The position numbers were made by a program, and so were the translations under genes. DNA of 64,000 nucleotides, taken from assembly GCF_910592395.1 (NCBI RefSeq), contig NC_088317.1:2480001-2544000 (forward strand), given 5' to 3'. Below the pieces are notes generated by a model that saw only the letters and a program-made list of their open reading frames with translations, was not told the origin of the DNA and made no database searches. Every line of letters starts with the position of its first letter. Position 1 is the stretch's first letter. The stretch is from Lineus longissimus (taxonomy: Eukaryota; Nemertea; Pilidiophora; Heteronemertea; Lineidae). Below, in pieces: positions 1 through 10,060 of the stretch.

Positions 1-157
1 AGAATGCAGAGTATGAAATCAAATGATAAATAATGGTCATCACTTCCGAGCCAACATCTGATGACTACTGCTGTCTTGTGAGGTGATGCAGTAGTTCAGG
101 CTCTTCACACTTGAAGATTAACTTATGATGTGAGGATTATACAGCCATCTTGCCTAC

Positions 158-349
158 CTTTCTCAAAATACCAGTCAATCGTTCCCTCGTCTTGTAAAAC
201 TCGGAGTTGACCCAGATCATTCGGATCAAGTTGAGGATCTTTGGGATCATAACAGGGATGTCTTTCGGTTTGGCGTCGGCTAGCTCGAAGCAGGGGTCTT
301 TCAGAACCAGGAGGAATTTGAGGTTGCTTTGAGCTTGATGTGAACCTTC
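158..349 (-). CDS. DNAH2: DNAH2 coding exon 5 (last DNAH2 exon in the window)
   Basis: Internal exon of an axonemal dynein heavy chain, 192 nt (64 codons), phase 0 at both ends. On the minus strand it follows a TTACAG acceptor (AG at 350-351) and ends at a GTAGGC donor beginning at 157. The reading frame that joins exon 4 gives EGSHQAQSNL at its start and ends ERLTGILRK, with IRMIWVNS in the middle. This matches the DHC_N1 part of the stem in the DNAH2 family, where a GSRQAQSNL-like stretch and an IIWVNSPHYNTRERL-like stretch occur in the same order. A longer stop-free reading in another frame covers the same bases but does not join the flanking exons, so it is not the coding frame. The next exon lies beyond the left edge; positions 1-157 are intron. 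Confidence 0.9.
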
Positions 350-578
350 CTGTAATCAAGACACAATTTTTGTCATTGGCTTGGCAAAGGTACAGGCAAA
401 AGTTTCCGTTGTGGAATTATTGAAAGACCTATGGTCAGATCTATGATGATTACATAAACAATATTTTACATCGGATCTGCCATCATTCATAGATTCAACA
501 ATGCATGATGGACCATCATGGAATCAGAAAGTCAGAAAATGAGCTAGGTAGGACACCAAATGGTCCAATATTCCTTAC

Positions 579-817
579 CTTGATTTGTGACGATAACTTC
601 AGGAAAGGCACAACATATGACGACTTCGCCAACTGCAAAATCTCGGTGATTTTCTTGACGCCAGGTTTATCCAACTGTTGACTAATACCAGATAAATCAG
701 CACAGCGATTCTTCCAGAATTCGATCTCTTCAAGAGGGCCGGAATTTTCGGCGGTTTCAAATGCATCCTGGGAACTCAACACTTCTTTGATCTGGCGGGT
801 CCAATGAATCATGGCAG
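579..817 (-). CDS. DNAH2: DNAH2 coding exon 4 (start of the DHC_N1 stem domain)
   Basis: Exon of 239 nt between a TTTTCAG acceptor (AG at 818-819) and a GTAAGG donor starting at 578. It enters in phase 1 (completing ACT, Thr) and leaves in phase 0. It reads AMIHWTRQIKEVLSSQ, then GPLEEIEFWKNRCADLSGI and LQLAKSSYVVPFLKLSSQIK. The WTRQIKEVL and GPLEEIEFW blocks are a strong signature of the DHC_N1 tail region, which in this family dimerises heavy chains and binds intermediate chains. Wording and order are closest to vertebrate DNAH2 as I know it. Direct evidence is the block pattern and the clean splice phases; assignment to DNAH2 rather than another axonemal heavy chain is by recalled similarity. 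Confidence 0.93.
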
Positions 818-998
818 CTGAAAATAAATGGAAAAGATTAAATCTATCAATCAATCAATCGAACAATCGAAAAATCAATTATCTTGTTTGGTCAAAGGCC
901 TGCAATCCCATAAATTCGAAGAAAAGCATTAAGATTTATTCCCAGCTGTAAGTCTGGATTCATCCAGCTTGTCCATGGGGCATTTTCATTGTACTTAC

Positions 999-1512
999 TT
1001 TCAAGTCGTTGGACTAACTCCTTATTTTTTGCAGCGACCTCAGAGTTGAACTGTTTGCCTTCACTTGGCACATACAGGACGGTTTTTCCCTCCATTTTCC
1101 AGCGGGTGTCCGTGAGACTTGCAAGAAACTTGTGCAGTTGAGCGGAGAAGTCATTCTTGATACTGTCGGGCCACGACGTATTCTCGAAAAATATCGGCGC
1201 ATAAATGCCCATCATGAGTCGGAGCAAACTCTCAATATGATTAGCTCGGACTGTACCATATTGGACTGTCTTCAAAAATACATCATGAGAGATTGGCCCC
1301 TCCTGTTTCTCGGTCTTGATAAAATACGTCAGCTGGTCGACACTGTGCGTGGGGATGTTATGCTCCATGACTAGTCCGTTGATCGAGTCAAGGTACACGA
1401 CCAAAAGACGATGGGAGTTCTCGATGAAGATGTCCATCATGTCATCATGTTTATCTTGCCACATCTCATCGGTTACATTTGGAAGATTGATTCGCTGTTT
1501 GATGAGTTCTTT
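999..1512 (-). CDS. DNAH2: DNAH2 coding exon 3 (N-terminal tail)
   Basis: Longest DNAH2 exon here, 514 nt, entering in phase 0 after CTGTTCACAG (AG at 1513-1514) and leaving in phase 1 at GTAAGT (from 998). It starts KELIKQRINLPNVTDEMW and ends KELVQRLE, joining exon 4 to give QRLETAMIHWTRQ. In between are VQYGTVRANHIESLLRLM, IYAPIFFENTSWPDSIKNDF and LHKFLASLTDTRWKMEGKTV. The same ordered blocks (TVQFGTVRG, LRLLGGVFAP, HKFLACLTDTRYKLEGHTVLY) are known from the DNAH2 N-terminus, and this segment is far less conserved between heavy-chain classes. It is therefore the best evidence for DNAH2. Reading on past the donor is open in the same frame to 892, but that part is intronic. Confidence 0.93.
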
Positions 1513-1752
1513 CTGTGAACAGAAAATTAAGAGATATCAGTAAATAGATTCAGGAGTCGTCAATTACGATTTATTATATGCAGTTGCCAAAAGGGCAGGT
1601 GCTTCGAGGCCAAGATGTCTGCTTGTCCGTAACAATTGGACAGTTGCCTGGCAAAACTGCTGCTTTCAATTAGAAATCAACCTCTTCCATAGTCCCACTG
1701 AAAGAAAATTCCATGAAGAACACTATCAATTACAGATAAACAGAATAATTAC

Positions 1753-1934
1753 CACAGAAACTGTTGGTTTTTCTTCCTCCTTGGTTTCTTCCTCCTCTCC
1801 ATCTTTTTCTTCACCCTCTTCCACTGGGATGATCTCCCCATCCGTTGCTGGTACGATATCTCCTTCCTGACCTTCAGTGGGCGGAAGTGGGGTCCCAGGG
1901 GCAGGGGTCGTAGCAGCTGGTAACAACTCATTAC
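1753..1934 (-). CDS. DNAH2: DNAH2 coding exon 2 (acidic, low-complexity N-terminal region)
   Basis: Exon of 182 nt between TTTTCTAG (AG at 1935-1936) and a GTAATT donor beginning at 1752. It enters in phase 1 (completing GGT, Gly) and exits in phase 0. The peptide begins NELLPAATTPAPGTPLPP and runs into an acidic tract rich in Glu and Lys (EEGEEKDGEEEETKEEEK) ending PTVSV. It has no fold-like conservation. A poorly conserved, Pro/Glu-rich stretch before the first conserved block is also usual in DNAH2 of other animals. The donor GTAATT is weaker than the other donors of this gene, so the exact 3' boundary is the least secure junction, although the resulting phase fits exon 3. Confidence 0.8.
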
Positions 1935-2282
1935 CTAGAAAAGAGTTGACAATGAAAAATGTTACACTGGAGCCACTCAGCCACACTGTATAGATTTCAC
2001 TTCAATCAACAGTACGAATAGAAAAACTAATTATTCTTAATTGAACTACCTCAACGTCAATTCGCCTCTTTCCTGATCAGCACCCCCCCTTGTGGTGGAA
2101 CATTGTAGTCAGGGAAAGAATAGTGAATTTATGGGGTCCGACTTTGATGCTTTCGGCATCATGTCATAATCAACAACATTAGCTGACCCCATAACTCATC
2201 GAAGTTCGGCCACTCCACATTAAGTGTTCGGCCATGCCACCGCAAATAGGCGCCCATCTGGAAGGAGATGAAATCAACTCAC

Positions 2283-2397
2283 CATTGGTCAGCTGTTCCT
2301 GTTCTGCACCAGCAGTAATACTTGCCGCAGGGGACTGCGGAGGTTTTGGAGTGCTCCGCGCACTACTTGATTTAGATTTCTTTCCGGAATCTGACAT
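2283..2397 (-). CDS. DNAH2: DNAH2 coding exon 1 (start codon)
   Basis: First coding exon, 115 nt (38 codons plus one base), from ATG at 2397 to a consensus GTGAGT donor beginning at 2282. It encodes a Ser/Pro/Gln-rich leader starting MSDSGKKSKSSSARSTPKPP and ending EQEQLTN. The Gly codon is split with exon 2. The ATG is preceded by AAA (A at -3), a good animal context. A pyrimidine-rich stretch ending TTACTTCAG lies only 8 nt upstream of the ATG, so the start codon sits almost directly behind a splice acceptor and most of the 5'UTR must be on another exon. DNAH2 is the 1-beta-type heavy chain of the two-headed inner arm dynein (f/I1) in motile cilia; the motor domain is encoded off-window to the left. 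Confidence 0.85.
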
Positions 2398-3137
2398 TTT
2401 GCTGGCTGAAGTAAGAAAAACAAAACATTAGAAATGAATAGCTCCATCAAAATTATAAGCCGAGTGATGCGACGTCAGCATGCAACGGCAAAAATAGGAC
2501 TCGGAGGCGACATCGTGTGACGCACATTCTTCAAAACCTTGCAATCGAGTCTGTCGAGCAGACAAGTCAACACAAATGGAGACTGTCAGTGTTGAGTGGG
2601 CCAACTTCAATGATTTCATCATACGAGATGTATTGTAGGCCTAGGCTAGATCATTCAGAGAACCAAACCGTGCATCATCATCAATGGGACATCATCGTAC
2701 ATTCGCGGTACATGAATTCATTTTTTATTCTGCATGCACTGCACTGCCGATCGCTGCTTTTGTCATGGCATTCGCTGACACTTACTCACTGCTATGTGTC
2801 TGTGGCCGTGCCCAGACTGACCAGAAAGAGAGGGGACTGTCACTGACAGTGTAGTCTGTACTATAGGCCTAGCATGCTAGCAGCTGGGCTACTCCGATGA
2901 TTTGATTTGTAGGCCTACATGAAACATGTGAAAGATTCAGGAACTCTAATTATCGGCACCAATCTGTCCACTTACCACAACGCTCGCCAGTCTATAGCTC
3001 AGTGTTTTGTACTGTCTATTGATTGTTCTCAATATTCATCCCTTTTTATTGCTGCATAGACTCGTCAATAAGCCACAACCAGTAGTTTTGTAAAGTGAAT
3101 TTCTTCACTTCCACTTCCAGAATGAATGTTGGTTTAC

Positions 3138-3330
3138 CTTAACGACGGCCTTGACATTCCATTCGGCGGACGCACGCACCTGTTCGGGAATTTCCGTGAT
3201 AATTCGGTTTCGGGTAATTTTAGTTCCACTAACTTTTCTTGTGTGGCGCTGCTAGTGCGTTACTGTGATACCTGTCAGGAGCCAGCATTGCCACTGCACT
3301 ATGCGTGCATTGGTAGGGCTATTTAGTATT
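3138..3330 (-). other. Possible DNAH2 5' untranslated exon and promoter region
   Basis: On the minus strand AAG followed by GTAAAC at 3138/3137 is a fair splice donor. It would pair with the acceptor at 2406-2407, leaving a leader intron of about 732 bp. Upstream, at 3259-3272, the minus strand reads GGTATCACAGTAAC. Its right half AGTAAC fits the RGYAAC half of an RFX X-box, the usual promoter element of ciliary genes, but the left half is degenerate. The boundaries are inferred; no TATA box is evident. Trans-splicing of a leader onto the acceptor at 2406 would be an alternative explanation. Confidence 0.3.
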
Positions 3331-3356
3331 GCGGTCCATTGCGGTCACAATTGCCC

Positions 3357-3412
3357 AATTCCCGTTCAACACTATTTCTTTACCGTTGAACGGGAATGAA
3401 TTCCCGTTGAAC
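3357..3412. repeat. Cluster of inverted repeats built on ATTCCCGTTSAAC
   Basis: Three copies of a 13-bp word lie within 56 bp. ATTCCCGTTCAAC starts at 3358, its exact reverse complement GTTGAACGGGAAT is at 3385-3397, and a one-mismatch forward copy ATTCCCGTTGAAC is at 3400-3412. The second and third copies nearly abut and form a hairpin of 9-bp arms. The cluster lies just upstream of the presumed DNAH2 leader exon. Function is unknown; it may be the remnant of a small mobile element. Confidence 0.7.
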
Positions 3413-3548
3413 AGCATTTCATTTCGTTAAAACCTATTTCACTGCGTTAACCACTTATTGAAGTTTGAACGCTAAATAACAATCAACGGTTTTCAAATTG
3501 TACCTCAGCGCTACCTCGTTAAATGCTGGGAGTAAATGCTGGAAGTCA

Positions 3549-3680
3549 GGTTCTGGTCAATTTAAACGAAAGTATTTCCTCCCTAGTTCCCCTGCCGTGT
3601 ATCAGTCTTTGCGGACAGCTATACCAAGTTCTGGTCAATTTAAACAAAAGAGCTCCCCTTCCGTGGACTATCAGTACTAC
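3549..3680 (+). repeat. Imperfect 78-bp direct duplication
   Basis: The word TTCTGGTCAATTTAAAC occurs at about 3551 and again at about 3629, 78 bp apart. It is followed in both copies by a purine run and a TCCCCT-CCGTG segment ending near TATCAGT. The second copy is shortened by about 20 bp. It is a simple local tandem duplication with no coding capacity seen. Confidence 0.65.
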
Positions 3681-6600
3681 ATAATACGAATAGACGACGT
3701 ACCCATGGGAGAAACGCTGGCCGATTTTGGCTTGTTATATAAACGACTTGAATGACAGTATATGTATTAGTAAGATAAACCGCATGATTAAACCAGGTTC
3801 ATACTTGCTTAGACTTGATGGATGACGGATCTGCGGGAGCTGGTTCAGGGGTTCCAGCTGTAAATCGTCCCCCGCCCTATGAACGGGCGTGATTTTTTAT
3901 TTCAGGAAAAGCCTAGTTCCAATTATTTAGCTCAGATGGCAGCACTTGTCAGTGACGGACTCTTAAAGATTCGGCAAGTGTCAAACGTGGCCCTATGTTG
4001 TACTTCTGCTGGGGAGGACCAAGTTCTCCAAATGACTATTGCTTATGAGACAGTACCGGCCTGGCCCCTTCTTACTGTAAGTAATAAATAACCTGCGAAT
4101 TGACCATAAGGCGTCTCAGATAGATCTTACAAAACTCTTCAATGAACCATCATCATTGTCATAACTTTCTTTTTGCTCCGATCCATTTCACTCTCCAAAA
4201 ACAGCCACTGGGCGAACCTCATAAAAGTCAGATAATCCGCAAGCCAAACAACCAGACACCAACCCTTCCGTTCAGGCAACTTATTTTTCGTAAACTCCTG
4301 TGAAATATTATCAAATAAAACACAGCAGTGTGAGTCCTTTCGACACTAATTGGCCGCTCTTCCGTCTACCAGGCTGATTCATCTTTTAGACAACACTACC
4401 CCACCTTTGGCTTCTGACTTCCGTTTCCGCTCCGTGCGGCCCCATAACAACGGGTTTTGTCGCGCCCTGAAAGCTGTTGTCACCGCGTGAACAAAAACCA
4501 CATCTCACCTTCTTAACCGATGAGAGACGCGATTGTTCAAAGTTTTTTCCACAAATAAAACCTATGAAGATATATAGTTTGCAAACAACACCAGTTGTCT
4601 TTGATGCAGGGGATAACGTTGTGTTTGATTTTTCTGGCGCTTATTTTGGTCCGCGTCGCCGGAAAAGATCTTTGTAGCTAAATGGAAGAAGACATGGATC
4701 CGCGAGGCCTGAAAGCACTCAGCCAAGAGAGGCAAACCTGTGGGGGCCGGGTGACTTTTTAATGCAAAGTTTATGATTGTCCTTCAGAAATTAAATACTG
4801 TATAAAGATGGTACCGAGTGCGTATTAAAAAGGCTGTCATTCGTCAAACGCGAAGGAAACGCCGCGAAAGAACCTCCGATGAAGTCAGATTTGAGAGTAA
4901 CGCTTATATTTTGTTGTGATATGTGCCCAGCTGTATGTGTCGCTTGAAAGTGATTTTTGTATCTGAAACTCTATAAAGCTATATTTCTTCGTGCTTTTCT
5001 GCTATGACCACGACCGCCCATCATTATAATCTTTCATTCCAACTTTCCCCTCGTTTCACTTTATAGTGGAGGTCTTCAGCCGCTTTCATGACTTTTTAAG
5101 TATCATCCAAACTTCAGCTTCCAAAATGAAAACTTCAAATTAGACCATAGACCTTTGCGATCTTCCTTGATACGCCAATATGGTCGGCGGTCAGAGAGCG
5201 ACAAAGCCTTTGCTTGGTTAGACACGGGGAGTTTCTAGATCTCGATGATCCTTCAAACGACTATTGGGCCCCAAGTGTGCCTTGCACGATCCCTCAAGTG
5301 GAGCCTCCCCATTACCCGGACAGACAACGTCCAATTGTCATCAACGTTGAATCATCTTGGTCTCATCATTAACTTGTGTTGTCTGTTTTGTACTCTCGAA
5401 GACATATCCTCAAATACCAATTCTCCGCCGCAGGGTCGTACTCGGCGATTGAAATTCCTAAGAAGATATCGCGACTCCGCTTCTGCGGAGTGGTCATAAT
5501 GACGTCTGCAATTATATTCTTCCAGCTGTGTGGTGATTCTAGCACTGCGGTAAAATTGAGCGATATTTTTCCTCTGAGGAAACTAGCCATGGCATTTTCT
5601 TCCAAACCATACCGCTACATTGATTCAAGAATGGTGCTCCAAGGGCCAGAAGGGGATAGATGTCAGAGTGAAAGGCTTCCTCAATGACCTGTAGGAGAAG
5701 CCCCGACCTTTAATTAATAATGGCGTTTTCTTTGACTCTTATCTTCCAAACGAGGCAGAAGATACAACATATTAAGCCGCCTGCAAGATTAAAGTGCTCG
5801 CGCATGACGCTCTGAATGATGTACTCCTCCGCGCAAGAATTAGATCCAAAGCGCGTGCTGAAAGGTTAACTAGCGCGATAAAATCGAGTTTAATTAACTC
5901 GTGAAATATGGAGTAATTATCCTACGTTTAAAACCTCTTTTAAAACGACTAAGAGCTTCGTGTTTGAGTTGAAGTTGTTTCAATCTTATGTTTGCAATCG
6001 GACAATCTCGAAAATTGAAAGGTGTCTTGATTAACTGTACTTGGTTTTCAGCAAGATTTTGATGACAATAATGACATCCTCAAAACTGATTATTTACGAT
6101 TCAATAGTTTCAAAAGTGGAAGGTTCGACTATTTGAACTCGCGATAAACCACGTTTGTTTGTCAGTTAAGGGTACTATACCAAATATTTATTCCGGTTTC
6201 TATCTGATATTTATGTGATCAAGAAATCGAATATCATGTAGAATATTTACATCATTATTTTATTGATTCGTGGAGTCAAAAATGAAAAATTAGAATATTC
6301 ATATAATGCATAATTATGCATAAACTTGTATGTTACTATTAATAGAATTGTGTGTTTACTTAACGAAAGAGGCTCAATAAACACTATGAATTCAAGTTCA
6401 TTAACATCTTTAGTGGCCATTTTGGATTTTTTGGCGGCCATATTGGATTTGAAGCAAAATTTGTTGTGGCCCTGTGCTTGTTGGGAAAATTATGGGCAGT
6501 GTCAACTTTTCTTGTAGGATGTAATTTTGGAGCATATTTTCCGATATCAATAGAATTATTCAAAAAAACTCGGTTCCTCGAACAGGCTGTATCAGTCTTA

Positions 6601-9517
6601 GGCGATCATAGCCCGCGGGCTTGGCCCTCACATGAGGTGTCTTATCGCCCTAACAATAAACACACAATTGGTGATAATTCCGCCCTGTGTACTGCGACAG
6701 CCATTACCTCTCCCCGGTAATAATGCACCCTCAGTTATTATGCCGTAATTTTCGCAGCTTTTCAAATGGTTTTGAGAACGCTGTCTTTGTGAGAAGTTAA
6801 TAAGGTGGATCTCGGTGACACGCGCATTGTCAGCTTTGACACGCAAAAGGCCCGCAGTGGTCCCGCGGTGCTATCAACCATTCAAACAGAGCTATTACTC
6901 CATTTTAGCACTATAGCTAACAGCCCGGCCACTTTGTAGGAAATGTACGGGGTAATAATAATTAAAGGTGCCAGTATTTTTAGGAAAATAGCTAGATTAT
7001 CCTGCAGGTAGCTATCGGTTACAAATTGTCGTGTTTGGTTCCTGTGATGATAATTGAAATGATAGTCCTAGCTTTGAGAGATGCTACCTTGGATGCGAAA
7101 CAAAAAGGTTCCTAAATATATTTCATTTGTTTGTTGGCGTTCGTTTCTTGCTAGATGACCAAGTAACTTTATGATGTTACATCTTTCTCAGACAGATTTT
7201 CTGCAGTATACACATTTCAAATCTGGCGCATAAACTGCGAAACTTTCAAGGATTTTTTGTAAAATATTAGAAACTCGCTAAATTGATAGAAATGTTACGT
7301 TAAACCGCGTGGTGTCATGTTTAAAAATTCTTTAAGGTCACCGCCCATTCGCGACATCCACCGACCTGAGAATTTGATGCTCTCTTCGAACGCTAATGTG
7401 TAGAAGAAGTAATGCTTACAAAAATGAAAACAATCCCATGTATTCATTTTGTAAGAACGCGCTTATATAGATATATCCTGCGTGTAGTGTTTCGTGCAGA
7501 ATACTATCAAAATAACTCAAGAGATACAATTATCTTTAGTCTGCGCAAAATATGAGTTTGTCACACTATTGTAACTATTGTACCGCAGGGAAGACGATTA
7601 TTACTATCTCGGGTTACGCATGAGATCAGTGGGCTAACCCTTTAAGGGCGGTAGCTATTTCAATTAGCAAGAGAGAACTCTGAATTTGCCAGTTAAGTGA
7701 TTTAAGCACGTCTGATGGCGATTTGTACATGTATCTCTGACTATAGTTTGGCACCACCTCGGATGTGCTACCGTCGCATACAAAGCGTTATATCTTAATA
7801 TACACAAGTCGATTTTTTTCATTAAAAATCCCGGCATAACTTCCAAAAAAAATTACGATTGTTTTAATCAGGACTGGGAAATAATATCAAGCCTATCGAA
7901 TATATTTGTGATTTTTTTCGACCTTAAATCGACGATTGTACCCCGATTATATCGAGCGTACGTATTCCGTGCGATCGCGTACTCATTACTAGCTCGGCGA
8001 ACAACTGTTCAATGCACGTCATACCATTGGAGCCAGTGTTCGGAGTTAGTGCGCAACTCTCATAGTACACCGCAGGTAGTATGCATGGCGTTATAGAGCC
8101 CGTTTGAGTTGTGGTCAGTGAAATGACCCGGCTGTACGTGCTTGCTGTAGGGTATCTTTTCGTGTCCATATATGTATAAACTAGGTCAGGCGTAGGAAAC
8201 GGTTACGACCTTACTTCCAGAAATTATGGCTTTATTTGATAACGAATATTTTGGTAACCATAAAAATCGTCGGGTGTGCAGAAATCAAGTAAAAGTAAAT
8301 TAGTCTAAATAATGTCACTACCACGAAAAAGATATCCACGTATTTCTTCAGTATCGTGTCGGTGATAGCACGAAATATCGAGCCGCTGAGAAGAACAAAG
8401 AACTACTGGAAAAGACAAGAAATACCGTCTCTCTTCACCAATGAGTGGAACCTTAAGGTGAGCACAGGTGTCTGCCTTGCAGCAGATAATGAAACCACCC
8501 GAGGAACTGTCATGCTCCAATATAATTAAGGAACAAATAACAATATGTCATACAAAAGTCGATAGATTTGGGAAATCTCAACATAGAAATCCATTATTTC
8601 TTGCCGTCTTAATTGGCAATCTGGCCGTGTTAATTCGGTGGGTGATACCTTAAGGTGCGGCTGGTGTAGCTAACTCTGACACGCTACGGGAATTCCGGGT
8701 CTTACTATGAGCATCTGGCTGTCTATGGAGCCACATAAATCCATACTTGTATCATTGTATCACATTTAAAGTCGACATTACGTTATTTGGACCCTCCCCT
8801 CACAGTTAAAATGACAGAACAGAACCATAAATAGAACCAGATACAATAATTCGTCAGAGTACAATAGGGCCGGATACTTCTTCCAGGGTTTGTTTCTACG
8901 TCAACACCAGTACAAACGAGTACACCGCGTGCGGATTGTTTCTCTACCTCATCGGGCGTAAGTTGAATAACGGCACGCCTGTTCTTAATGGCTGAAATGT
9001 GCCTTGTTCTGATCCAGGTGGATTATCTACCTAAGATTCCATAATGAACACGATGGAACAGGATCCTGGTAAGATCCCTTGGTTCAGCTGAAAACGGCCA
9101 GTGAACAACTCGAGCAGAAATATAGCAGACCCACGCGCACTATAGGAAAGGATCCAATACTCATCAACATTCGAACCTTCCTGAAAAGCCTTTCAAAGAC
9201 TTCGTACAGGAAACCCCGCGCATTGTCTTTCGTGATGACAAAAACACAAAGCCTATTAAGTGAGCATGTTGGATGGATGATGGGATCAGTGGAGCAGTTT
9301 ATCATCCCCTTGGAAGGGATTCATAAGATAACAAGCGTCTTATCGTTGGCTATTCATTAGGAGAATGCATCCTGTGTATGGCCTCTTGTGCCGGGTCAAA
9401 TGGCGATGACGATCTGGTGATAACGCCATACAGCTTGATCAAACACACCAGCCCCAAAGCAATTAAGTATTAAAGCTCGATTGCTGGTGTGCAGCCGCAG
9501 ACTCCCCTATTGCATCC
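3681..9517. other. Intergenic, no gene recognised
   Basis: AT-rich DNA with many stops in all frames. The longest open readings are about 100 codons, overlap on both strands and show no recognisable domain or splice-consistent exon series. No tRNA-like fold or long repeat was seen. A short hairpin (CTCCGC/GCGGAG) lies near 5476-5492. I see nothing that supports a gene. Confidence 0.6.
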
Positions 9518-10060
9518 GAGACATTCTAGTCGAAGCAGAAGCATTCTCGACTGGGCATCAACCAGGTATTCTGACGTTATCTAGTTCAGCAGAGGTATTC
9601 AACTTGCAGCTGATCCTCGAGGCACTAGCATTCTGGTTGTAACTGGTCAGAGGCATTCTGGTTGTAACTGGTCAGATGTATTCTGGTTGCCGCTGGTCAA
9701 ATGTATTCTGGTTGTGGCTGGTCAGAAGTATTCTGGTTGCAGCTGATCAGAAGTATTCTGGTTGTAACTGGTTAGATGTATTCTGGTTGCCGCTGGTCAA
9801 ATGTATTCTTGTTGCAGCTGATCAGAAGTATTCTGGTTGCAGCTGATCAGATGTATTCTGGTTACAGATGGCAAGAGGTATTCTGGTTGCAGCTGTTCAG
9901 AAGCATTCTGCATGGTTGCAGCTGATCAGATGTATTCTGGTTACAGATGGCAAGAGGTATTCTGGTTGCAACTGGTCAGATGTATTTTTGCAGCAGAAAC
10001 GAGCACATTCTTGGTGTCCAGTTCTAACATTGGTGGAAGCATAAGTATTTTTGCAGTTGA
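9518..10060 (+). repeat. 25-bp minisatellite (TATTCTGGTTGCAGCTGATC type)
   Basis: Tandem array with a 25-bp period: the word TATTCTGG begins at 9679, 9704, 9729, 9754 and 9779, exactly 25 bp apart. The core is TATTCTGGTTGCAGCTGRTC followed by AGAWG. Many units carry a CAGCTG E-box and an overlapping TGATCA palindrome. Units at both ends (about 9518-9630 and 9985-10060) are visibly more diverged than the centre, as expected for an array that turns over by unequal exchange. A short open reading frame crosses it but follows the repeat and has no independent support. Confidence 0.9.

Noticed and set aside
123-359. Long open reading over DNAH2 exon 5 in a different frame
   Set aside because: Splice phase from exon 4 and the match to the dynein stem fix another frame; the longer open frame is a shadow.
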